Source of the DNA: Pseudodesulfovibrio profundus
GTDB taxonomy: Bacteria > Desulfobacterota > Desulfovibrionia > Desulfovibrionales > Desulfovibrionaceae
Reading direction: 5' to 3'
Assembly: GCF_900217235.1 (NCBI RefSeq)
Contig: NZ_LT907975.1
Coordinates: 2,393,001 to 2,457,000 of the forward strand
DNA: 64,000 nt
How positions within the stretch are numbered: the stretch's first letter is position 1; the number at the start of each line of letters is the position of its first letter. Shown here piece after piece: positions 14,489 to 21,290 of the stretch. The translations under genes were made by a program, and so were the position numbers. Under the pieces are notes generated by a model, which searched no databases, had not been told where the DNA came from, and saw nothing but the letters and a program-made list of their open reading frames with translations.

Positions 14489-14505
14489 CGCCTGCTAAGC
14501 GTGTA
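14489..14505 (+). other. tRNA-Ser(GCU)-like anticodon-arm fragment, possible att remnant
   Basis: CGCCTGCTAAGCGTGTA matches, from memory, the anticodon loop and 3' stem strand of bacterial tRNA-Ser(GCU), with loop CTGCTAA. The rest of a tRNA is absent: no T-arm GGTTCGAATCC follows and the 5' stem strand diverges. Integrases often use tRNA segments of this kind as attachment sites, so it may be an att remnant. It is short enough that chance cannot be excluded. Confidence 0.35.
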
Positions 14506-14892
14506 ATGGTTCCCCTATTGGGTTAGGAGATTTGTGTCTTTTTGTGTCCTCTTTTATACCGACAGCATGCGTAAATAAGCGATATAGTGCGCCCACAGCA
14601 CATGGTGCACACGTAGTGCAAGACGGATTTAACGGGCGAAAGCTCAGTGTTTTTAGTTGGTTAATTTAGATGTGCCTCCACATGCCCTCTTGAACGGCAT
14701 TAAAGGAGGCATGGGCAAACCATAGGTTCACTCTTCTTAAATAATTTTACGTTGTTGACGCGACTTTAAATAAGCAGTATATCTATTTGAAATAATGGTT
14801 TTTTATTGAATTGCGTGTGTGAAAAAATGTGTGATTTCCATTCCAAAATCACCACAAGACACCGAAGAACACCAACTATCCCCAAAAAGTAA

Positions 14893-14925
14893 CCCCCTGC
14901 CATAATTAACAAACAAGGCAGGGGG
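14893..14925 (-). terminator. Terminator-like hairpin before the IS5 element
   Basis: CCCCCTGCC (14893-14901) pairs perfectly with GGCAGGGGG (14917-14925). Read on the minus strand the stem is followed by TTACTTTTTGG. No leftward gene clearly ends here, so it may belong to lost or mobile sequence. Confidence 0.5.
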
Positions 14926-14953
14926 CGACTTTTCATAAACGCGGTGGGTACTT

Positions 14954-14990
14954 TTTGGAATCCCATTGCGCCTTCGGCGAGGATGATGCT
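14954..14990 (+). repeat. Structured repeat, module C copy 1
   Basis: A 37-base module containing the hairpin CGCCTTCGGCG. It is repeated at 17493-17529 with few differences. It precedes the IS5 insertion, whose removal would join it to module A at 16297. Confidence 0.8.
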
Positions 14991-15001
14991 TAACGATACT
15001 C

Positions 15002-16269
15002 GAGACCTCTGCACGGCAAATCCCACACTTTTACTCTTTAACTATTTGATTTATTATGCTATTATTTCTCCATCCAAAGGAGGAAGGCATGGCTATTCGG
15101 CAGAAAGGACCTCGGTTGGGTGATTACTTCCTGGGGCACCGCAGAACCAAGACCACATTTCTGGATGAGATCAACGAACTCATCGACTGGCAGCCCATCA
15201 ACGCCTTTCTGTGCAAGAAGATCAGGCGCAAGGCCAACGCCGTGGGCAATCCCGCCTATCCGCCTCTGGCGATGTTCAAGATTCTGCTCTTGCAGCGTTG
15301 GTACAACCTGAGTGATCCGGGCGTGGAGCAGGCGCTGCTCGACCGGCTCTCCTTTGTCAGATTTACCGGTTTTTCCATCGAGGACGACGTGCCGGACGAG
15401 ACCACCATATGCCGTTTCCGTAACGGTTTGATCCGCCTGAAGGTGCTGGACTCCTTGCTCGACATGCTTAACCGCCAGCTTGAAGGACAAGGGCTTCTTG
15501 TCCGTGAGGGAGCCGTGGTGGACGCCTCGGTAGTCGAGTCGCAGCGGCGGCCGCGCAAGGTTATCGACGTGATGCCTGAGGACCGTTCCGAGGACGCCGA
15601 AGAACAGGATGGGCCGGTGGACTGCCGGGTCAGCTATTCGGATGACGAGGAGGCGGCCTGGCTCCGCAAGAGAAATCGGGCCTATTACGGCTACAAGCTC
15701 CATGCCGCGACGGACAGTCGAGACGGGTTTCTGCTCTGTGGTCACATCACTCCCGCGAACCATTCGGACACGGGCGAATTCGAGCGGCTCGTGAATGGCG
15801 TCGGCCTTGATCCCGGCGCACGGGTTTATGCGGACAAGGGCTATTGCAGCGGGAAGAACCGGGACATTCTGTTTGATCGCGATTTGGAGGACGGAACCAT
15901 GGACAAGACGCCTCGTGGCGGCAGGCTGACAGACTTCGAAAAGACCCGCAACCGTGACATCAGCAGCATTCGGCAAATAGTCGAGCGGGCCTTCGGCACA
16001 CTCAAACGTGGCTACGCATTCTTTCGGTCCCGATACGTGGGTCGTGAGAAGGTGGAGGGAGAGTTCCACATCCTCGCCATGGCGTTCAATTTGAAAAAAG
16101 CTGTTCGACTGGCGCGAGCCTGAAGGGAGAGGTGCGTCCAAAATCCGGCATTTCGGCCAGAAATGGCAGGAAAAGGCCGGGAATGAGCCCAAGCTGGGGT
16201 GCGGTCAGAACATCAAATTGGGTGCGGAGCGCAAGGCACGGACGCGAAAAGGGGATGCGCAGAGGTCTC
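15002..16269 (+). mobile_element. IS5-family insertion sequence with 5-bp target duplication
   Basis: A 1268-base element. The terminal inverted repeats are GAGACCTCTGC (15002-15012) and GCAGAGGTCTC (16259-16269). Both flanks read TACTC (14997-15001 and 16270-16274), a target duplication. It contains one intact transposase gene, and the target was one copy of the structured repeat described below. The preserved duplication and intact gene suggest recent transposition. Confidence 0.88.
15089..16123 (+). CDS. IS5-family transposase
   Basis: A 344-residue DDE transposase of the IS5 group. An N-terminal DUF772-like domain (about 40-115, NPAYPPLAMFKILLLQRWY) precedes the catalytic fold. Catalytic residues appear in VVDASVVES (about 150), VYADKGYCS (about 245) and RQIVERAFGTLKR (about 300). 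The ATG at 15089 has AAAGGAGGAAG just upstream; an in-frame ATG 11 codons earlier lacks a site. No internal stops. Confidence 0.93.
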   Translation: MAIRQKGPRLGDYFLGHRRTKTTFLDEINELIDWQPINAFLCKKIRRKANAVGNPAYPPLAMFKILLLQRWYNLSDPGVEQALLDRLSFVRFTGFSIEDDVPDETTICRFRNGLIRLKVLDSLLDMLNRQLEGQGLLVREGAVVDASVVESQRRPRKVIDVMPEDRSEDAEEQDGPVDCRVSYSDDEEAAWLRKRNRAYYGYKLHAATDSRDGFLLCGHITPANHSDTGEFERLVNGVGLDPGARVYADKGYCSGKNRDILFDRDLEDGTMDKTPRGGRLTDFEKTRNRDISSIRQIVERAFGTLKRGYAFFRSRYVGREKVEGEFHILAMAFNLKKAVRLARA

Positions 16270-16296
16270 TACTCAGTAATCAGCAATATACGATCT

Positions 16297-16386
16297 ATGG
16301 CTCCACAGGAGCCAGACTGGGGATGCAAGGGCGATAGTCCTTGCCCGCCGGAGGCGAAATCACCTGACAAATCCCGCCGAAGGCGG
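16297..16386 (+). repeat. Structured repeat, module A copy 1
   Basis: A 90-base module repeated at 17563-17652 with the same length. It contains hairpins GGCTCC-ACA-GGAGCC (16299-16313), an AAGG/CCTT stem, CGCCGGAGGCG and CCGCCGAAGGCGG. In the other copy the first stem is GACTCC/GGAGTC, so one pair changed on both sides and pairing was kept. Confidence 0.85.
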
Positions 16387-16408
16387 TTTCCCATCCTAAT
16401 TTATGTTT

Positions 16409-16471
16409 AAGCAGAATATGAATGCCGCGTTGCGGCGATGTGTAGTGATATTTTGCTTCCGGCAGCCAAAG
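16409..16471 (+). repeat. Structured repeat, module B copy 1
   Basis: A 63-base module repeated at 17420-17482. It contains GCCGC-GTT-GCGGC and the stem TGCT-TCC-GGCA (16454-16464). In the other copy this stem is CGCC-TCC-GGCG, again a paired change. The A+T-rich stretch from 16472 to the start of the outer-membrane gene probably holds that gene's promoter. Confidence 0.85.
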
Positions 16472-16660
16472 ATCAAGCACCTCGTAGAATCCTGCTACAG
16501 CATTCGTTTAGTAAATATCATTATCCCAAATTTTTTTGTATTAAATGTATCAACAAGTATTTACAACAATATAGAAAGTCTATATCACATGCTCTCTTGT
16601 GGTGGCTATGAATGGTTAAGGTTGATCATATCGTATTTCATTCTAAGCTGGAAAGTTGTT

Positions 16661-17359
16661 ATGACTCGAGTACATTTTATTGTTGTTTGTTTGTTTACCT
16701 TACTTGTAATTCCCGGCCAGGCTTTAGCGGAAGAACGCACTCCGTTTTATGTCGGGGCGAAGTTAGGCGTTTCCCTGATGGGCGTTGACGACGTGAAGAA
16801 TACTACGCAAATCGCCAATAGGGCAGCCATCAACAAGAAGAGCGAAGAAGATACTCTTTTGATGTTAGGTGGAACTATCGGGTACGATTGGAGCAAATCA
16901 CATGATATTCCTGTTCGCACTGAGCTTGAATACATGGTTCGTGAGGATTTTGGTTATAAGGCGAATCCCACGTTCAAAAATGCCCTTGTTGCGACAAAGA
17001 CTAATGTCGACATGGCAGTCCAGACCGTATTGGCAAACGTGTATTATGACTTTGATACCGGTACTGCCTTCACTCCGTTTATCGGTGGTGGAATTGGGTA
17101 TGCATTCCTTCAATCAGATGCGGATGTGACGGTTATCGCCACTGATGTTAAGTCGAGCAAAAAGAGAGAAGAAACAAATTTTGTTTGGCAAATCGGGGGT
17201 GGTGTTGCCTACGATATTTCGGACCATTGGACTCTCGATACGAGCTATCGCTATCTGGACATGGGAAGCATGGAATGGGGGGCACCTACTAACTTGGGTA
17301 TCAAAGCTGATGAGATTACAGCCCATGAAGTGGTGATGGGCCTTCGCTACACATTCTAA
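16661..17359 (+). CDS. Outer-membrane beta-barrel protein
   Basis: A 232-residue protein. Its signal peptide (VHFIVVCLFTLLVIPGQALA) is cleaved near residue 23, followed by about eight amphipathic strands: FYVGAKLGVSL, GTIGYDW, PVRTELEYMV, TVLANVYYDF, FTPFIGGGIGYAF, VWQIGGGVAYDI, LDTSYRYLDMG and a terminal HEVVMGLRYTF. The final Phe is the classic signal for insertion by the BAM machinery. The pattern matches the OmpA-like/opacity-type barrel family. The frame is open upstream, but ATG 16661 starts exactly at the signal peptide and has GGAAAG before it. It is flanked by copies of a structured repeat, is A+T-richer than the core genes and ends in a strong terminator. It is probably acquired; function unknown. 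Confidence 0.8.
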   Translation: MTRVHFIVVCLFTLLVIPGQALAEERTPFYVGAKLGVSLMGVDDVKNTTQIANRAAINKKSEEDTLLMLGGTIGYDWSKSHDIPVRTELEYMVREDFGYKANPTFKNALVATKTNVDMAVQTVLANVYYDFDTGTAFTPFIGGGIGYAFLQSDADVTVIATDVKSSKKREETNFVWQIGGGVAYDISDHWTLDTSYRYLDMGSMEWGAPTNLGIKADEITAHEVVMGLRYTF

Positions 17360-17379
17360 AGTACGTAGTTTTAATAGAA

Positions 17380-17413
17380 AGAGCCTTGGTATATGTGCCA
17401 AGGCTCTTTTTTT
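17380..17413 (+). terminator. Intrinsic terminator after the outer-membrane gene
   Basis: A perfect 10-base stem AGAGCCTTGG / CCAAGGCTCT with an 8-base loop and a following T-run. It starts 20 bases after the stop. Confidence 0.93.
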
Positions 17414-17419
17414 ATTTGA

Positions 17420-17482
17420 AAGCAGAATATGAATGCCGCGTTGCGGCGATATGTCGCAAGACTTCGCCTCCGGCGGCCAAAG
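17420..17482 (+). repeat. Structured repeat, module B copy 2
   Basis: The partner of 16409-16471, same length. It includes CGCC-TCC-GGCG at 17465-17475, where copy 1 has TGCT/GGCA. It lies immediately after the outer-membrane gene's terminator. Confidence 0.85.
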
Positions 17483-17492
17483 GGCGAGCCCC

Positions 17493-17529
17493 TTTGGAGT
17501 CCCATTGCGCCTTCGGCGAGGGTGGTGCT
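17493..17529 (+). repeat. Structured repeat, module C copy 2
   Basis: The partner of 14954-14990. Here it is contiguous with module B (17420) and module A (17563), giving the order B-C-A. Copy 1 reads C-(IS5)-A-B. Confidence 0.85.
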
Positions 17530-17562
17530 CAAAGAAAGTCTGAAATTAGTAACATAAGACGC

Positions 17563-17652
17563 ATGACTCCACAGGAGTCAGTCTCGGGATGCAAGGGCGG
17601 TAGTCCTTGCCCGCCGGAGGCGAAATCACCTGACCAATCCCGCCGAAGGCGG
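17563..17652 (+). repeat. Structured repeat, module A copy 2
   Basis: The partner of 16297-16386, same 90-base length. Its first stem is GACTCC-ACA-GGAGTC (17565-17579). It lies about 50 bases beyond the end of the convergent oxidoreductase gene. Confidence 0.85.
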
Positions 17653-17699
17653 CTTCCTCATCTGATTACTCCGCCCCAACGGGCAAAAACAAACAGCCG

Positions 17700-19595
17700 C
17701 TATCTGTTCTCCAACCGACAAACCTGACTGTAGTAGGCAGTCCCGTCACCCATATCCGTGTTCATGGGCTTGATGATGACGTTGGCGTTGTGCCCCATCT
17801 TCATCCATCCACCGCGTCGAATGATCACGGCACGCGGATGCAGATCGTCGATGGTCTTCATCTGAACCTGCATGGCACCTTGCGGCGTGACAAGATAGAC
17901 TTCTTCGGCCGGGTTGAGCGGTCCCCAGGCGGGGTTCTGCTTGGAAACCCAAACGGTCGGCGTGCCTCGCTGATCGTCTTCGGGAATCTGGGAATGCAGA
18001 TACTTGCGACGGACCAGAGTCAACAACTGGAGCGGATAATCAGGGTCGCGCTCAGGCTCGGGCGTCAATGTCTCGGGGAACCGGTACAATCCGTCAGGAT
18101 GGGCGAACTGCATGTCCTCGTAAGCCACGTAGGGATGCATGGCTTTGACAAACCCGTTCTCGCGCAACTCTTCAAGAGAGAAACCACCCTTTTTCAAGCT
18201 TTCCTCGAGCATTGTCTCGGTGTCCGGCAACGTGACAGGCGTATCCAGCCGCGCACCAAGATCACGCAAAACCTCATGGTCCGGCCGACACTGACCACGT
18301 GGCTCCACGACCTTGGCGCAGTAATGCACGTAGTTGTGGACGAAGGAACCGAAGGCGTCTTCACGCTCCAGCATCAGGGCAGGCGGAAGAATGACATCGG
18401 CGGTGAGCGCGGTGTCGTTCATGAAGGCTTCCACGCAGACAACGAACGGCTTGCGAAAGGCGTCGGCAACGGCCAGACAATCGGGTACCTGATTGACGAT
18501 GTTGAACCCGTCGACCCAGATGAATTCGACCTTGGGGTCGGCCCGTCGCAGCTCGGCACCCAGGTCCTGCTGAAGGAAGGTGCGGCGTTCCGGCTCGTGA
18601 TCCATAACGAGATGGTCCCACTTGCCGAGGTTGCGACCGGAAGAAACATTGTAGTAGGCACCGCCGCCGGAGATGCCGATATTGCCGGAGATCATTGCCA
18701 GCGCATTGATGAACCGGACGTTCTCGCCGCCGTACAGATGGCGTTGCAGTCCCCAACTGATGAGGGTCGCCACGTTGCCGGTGTCGGCATACCAGTCGTA
18801 GATCATCTCGACGTCAGCGGTGGAGACTTCGCACATGCTGGTCAGCTCGGAGAGCTTGTAACCGTCGATGATGCCGCGGAGTACCGGCCAGTTGGCGCAT
18901 CGGTTGAGCACCCATGGGTTGAGATCGCCGGCTTCGAGATACAACTTGAGCACGGCAGCGGCCAGAAAGCGGTCAGTGCCTGGACGGATGATGACATTGA
19001 CGTCGGAAAATTCTGCGGTGTCATCTCCACCGGGGGAGATGGTCAACACCTCGGTGCCGTTTTTGCGTGCCTTGTGGAGGAGCTGCAACTGGTGAATGGA
19101 ACAACGGGCGAGATCACGCCCCCAATTGATGACACGGCTGGCATTGAGGATATCCTCGGGATCATTGTGCTGCAGATCGCCGAAATCACGGAGGGAAGCC
19201 TCGATACCGGTGTTGTCACACACTGATCCGTACAGGGCCGAGGTCCCCAGCTTCTTGAAAAAGACTTTGCTTGCGTCGCCGATAACGCCCCGATACCCGT
19301 GACCGCGAGCGTGCAGAATCTTCTCTGGCGTGGGCAGCAGCGGATTCAGCTTGTCGGCAATCAGTGTCAGGGCCTCGTCCCAGTCCGCCTCGCGAAACTG
19401 CCCATCCTCCCTGATGAGAGGGGTGACGATTCGGTCGTGGGCGTCCAGACGCTCGAAATAGCGGGACCCCTTGCGGCAGCAGAACCCTTTTGTGAAGGGA
19501 TGCCGGGGGTTGCCCTTGATTTTCTTGGTTTCAGGGTCGACGATAAGGGAACAGCAATCGCCGCAATCCATTGCACAGGCAGAAACAATGCTCAT
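17700..19595 (-). CDS. Molybdopterin-dependent oxidoreductase, iron-sulfur catalytic subunit
   Basis: A 631-residue protein of the bis-MGD (DMSO reductase/formate dehydrogenase) superfamily. An N-terminal [4Fe-4S] site is seen in SACAMDCGDCC (about 4-14), with a further Cys pair in GFCCRKG (about 40). The MopB core follows, and the C-terminal dinucleotide-binding domain includes RGGWMKMGHNANV near the end. There is no twin-arginine signal, so it is probably cytoplasmic. No small subunit, membrane anchor or formate-type Cys/Sec motif is evident. ATG at 19593-19595 with GGAGGATACTC upstream; an earlier in-frame ATG lacks a ribosome-binding site. It appears to be transcribed alone. Substrate unknown. 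Confidence 0.85.
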   Translation of the reverse strand: MSIVSACAMDCGDCCSLIVDPETKKIKGNPRHPFTKGFCCRKGSRYFERLDAHDRIVTPLIREDGQFREADWDEALTLIADKLNPLLPTPEKILHARGHGYRGVIGDASKVFFKKLGTSALYGSVCDNTGIEASLRDFGDLQHNDPEDILNASRVINWGRDLARCSIHQLQLLHKARKNGTEVLTISPGGDDTAEFSDVNVIIRPGTDRFLAAAVLKLYLEAGDLNPWVLNRCANWPVLRGIIDGYKLSELTSMCEVSTADVEMIYDWYADTGNVATLISWGLQRHLYGGENVRFINALAMISGNIGISGGGAYYNVSSGRNLGKWDHLVMDHEPERRTFLQQDLGAELRRADPKVEFIWVDGFNIVNQVPDCLAVADAFRKPFVVCVEAFMNDTALTADVILPPALMLEREDAFGSFVHNYVHYCAKVVEPRGQCRPDHEVLRDLGARLDTPVTLPDTETMLEESLKKGGFSLEELRENGFVKAMHPYVAYEDMQFAHPDGLYRFPETLTPEPERDPDYPLQLLTLVRRKYLHSQIPEDDQRGTPTVWVSKQNPAWGPLNPAEEVYLVTPQGAMQVQMKTIDDLHPRAVIIRRGGWMKMGHNANVIIKPMNTDMGDGTAYYSQVCRLENR

Positions 19596-19832
19596 GAGTA
19601 TCCTCCGGCCGCAAGCATGGAGCACTTTACTATCAAGGTCAAATCCTATTCTTCATGACAGAAGGGGGCTGTGCCTGATCGTCCGTGAGGTTTTTGCGGC
19701 AGACGGTGTGGTCTTGCGAAAATCGGCCTCAGCCAAGGGTTTTGCGCATTCCCTTTTTGACAATCTGTCCCGAATGGACTAACCAAAATCGTTTCCAGTG
19801 ACCTGACTCTGATTAAGGAATATATACACGCC

Positions 19833-21074
19833 ATGTCCAAAGTACAAAAAATCAAAGGGTTCGTTGATCTCTTCCCTGAAGAGGCAGCGAAATTCACCGC
19901 CATGGAAACTCGCGCCCGTGAGGTCTTTTCCCGCTACGGCTTCGGTGAATTACGTACCCCCATCCTCGAAAAGACCGAGCTGTTCCAGAAATCCATCGGT
20001 GAAGATACCGATGTGGTCGGCAAGGAAATGTTCACCTTCCCGGATCGAAAAGACCGCTCCCTGACCATGCGCCCGGAAGCCACCGCCGGTGTTGTCCGCG
20101 CATTCATCGAATCCAAGACGCATCAGCCGGGCAAGATTTCCAAATTTTTCACTTTCGGTCCCATGTTCCGTTACGAGCGTCCCCAGAAGGGCCGCCAGCG
20201 CCAGTTCCATCAGCTCAATGCAGAAATTTTCGGTGCCGATGAGGCCCAGGCCGATGCCGAGTTGATCCTGATGCTGCGCACGTTCCTCAATAAGCTGGGA
20301 CTGACCAAGCTGACCATCGAGCTGAATTCCCTCGGTTGCCACGAGTGCCGCCCCACCTACAAGCAGGCGCTCATCGACTACTACAAATCCAAGGACAAGG
20401 AGAATTTCTGCGAAGACTGTCGTCGTCGCATGGAGACTAATCCGCTGCGCGTTCTGGATTGTAAAGTGCCAACCTGCAAGGAGTTGGTCGTCGACGCCCC
20501 GGTCATCACGGATCACCTGTGCGACGATTGTGAAACCCATTTCGGTGACGTCAAGGCCATCCTCGACGGAGCGGACGTAAACTATGAGTTGAATCCCCGC
20601 CTGGTGCGCGGGCTCGATTACTATGTGCGCACCTGTTTCGAGGTCGCTTCCTATGACATCGGGTCCCAGACCGCGGTGGCAGGCGGCGGCAGATACGACG
20701 GCCTGATCAAGAATCTGGGCGGTCCCGACTGCCCCGGAACCGGCTTTGCCTGCGGCATGGAGCGCCTTGCGCTGCTGCTTGAGCAACTGGAGGCCGAGAC
20801 GCCTGACTTTTACCTTGCCGTAGTGGACAAGGAAGCGGCCAACGCTGCCATGCTCTTTGCCCAGCAACTGCGCGACAAAGGGTTGAAGGGCGAAGTTTCC
20901 TATTCGGGCGGGTCCATGAAATCCCGCATGCGCGCCGCCAACAAGACCGGCGCCAAGGTCTGCCTGATCATGGGCGGCTCCGAGTTGGCCGATGGCACCG
21001 TCACGATCAAGGATATGGTCGGTGACCGTGAGCAGGAGACTCTGGATCGCGAACAATACCTGGCCAGCCAGTAG
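19833..21074 (+). CDS. hisS: Histidyl-tRNA synthetase
   Basis: A 413-residue class II synthetase that charges tRNA-His. Motif 1 region follows the start (KGFVDLFPEEAAKF). Motif 2 is MFRYERPQKGRQRQFHQ (about 110-127), the histidine-A motif is LVRGLDYYVRTCFEV (about 255) and motif 3 is GMERLALLLE (about 309). The C-terminal anticodon-binding domain includes VSYSGGSMKSRMRAA. Four Cys-pair segments (CHEC, CEDC, CKVPTC, CDDC) sit in the insertion domain and may bind zinc. The ATG is preceded by TAAGGAA. It lies upstream of aspS, a common pairing. Confidence 0.97.
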   Translation: MSKVQKIKGFVDLFPEEAAKFTAMETRAREVFSRYGFGELRTPILEKTELFQKSIGEDTDVVGKEMFTFPDRKDRSLTMRPEATAGVVRAFIESKTHQPGKISKFFTFGPMFRYERPQKGRQRQFHQLNAEIFGADEAQADAELILMLRTFLNKLGLTKLTIELNSLGCHECRPTYKQALIDYYKSKDKENFCEDCRRRMETNPLRVLDCKVPTCKELVVDAPVITDHLCDDCETHFGDVKAILDGADVNYELNPRLVRGLDYYVRTCFEVASYDIGSQTAVAGGGRYDGLIKNLGGPDCPGTGFACGMERLALLLEQLEAETPDFYLAVVDKEAANAAMLFAQQLRDKGLKGEVSYSGGSMKSRMRAANKTGAKVCLIMGGSELADGTVTIKDMVGDREQETLDREQYLASQ

Positions 21075-21215
21075 GATGCCGGGAATGGAGCGTAAACAAG
21101 CGCTCCGGGTCGGCCAAGGCTGACCGATTGATATGATGCAATACAAGGGCTGATTGGCGAGCTGATTCGCTTGTCCCGCAAGGGATCGATGCCCATATGA
21201 TGTTCAGGAAGGGCC

Positions 21216-21250
21216 TTCGGGGGAATCCTTTCGCTGAGGATTCCCCCGAA
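21216..21250 (+). promoter_or_regulatory. Strong hairpin in the hisS-aspS gap
   Basis: A perfect 13-base stem TTCGGGGGAATCC / GGATTCCCCCGAA with a 9-base loop, 40 bases before the aspS start. No T-run follows, so it is not a standard terminator. It may be an mRNA processing, stability or translation-control element. Confidence 0.5.
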
Positions 21251-21290
21251 TGCTCTTAATAATAAATATTTGAGAGAGACTGGAGAAAAA

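Larger units (their letters stand above)
14305..15001. other. Gene-poor accessory region with possible integration footprint
   Basis: I see no convincing gene in these ~700 A+T-rich bases. They hold three copies of a decamer with a perfect hairpin (14374-14423), a tRNA-Ser-like fragment (14489-14505), a terminator-like hairpin (14893-14925) and one module of a structured repeat (14954-14990). The segment ends at the IS5 insertion point. Confidence 0.6.

Noticed and set aside
14489-14505. Complete tRNA-Ser gene
   Set aside because: Only an anticodon-arm-like piece is present; the acceptor stem, D-arm and T-arm are missing.
14766-15026. 86-codon minus-strand frame before the IS5 element
   Set aside because: It reads through the repeat and into the IS5 end; no start site and no homology visible.
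14954-17652. CRISPR array
   Set aside because: The repeats are long, few, hairpin-rich and not separated by uniform spacers; no cas genes are nearby.
17790-19226. 478-codon plus-strand frame opposite the molybdopterin oxidoreductase
   Set aside because: Complement of a well-supported gene; no ribosome-binding site or recognisable domain.
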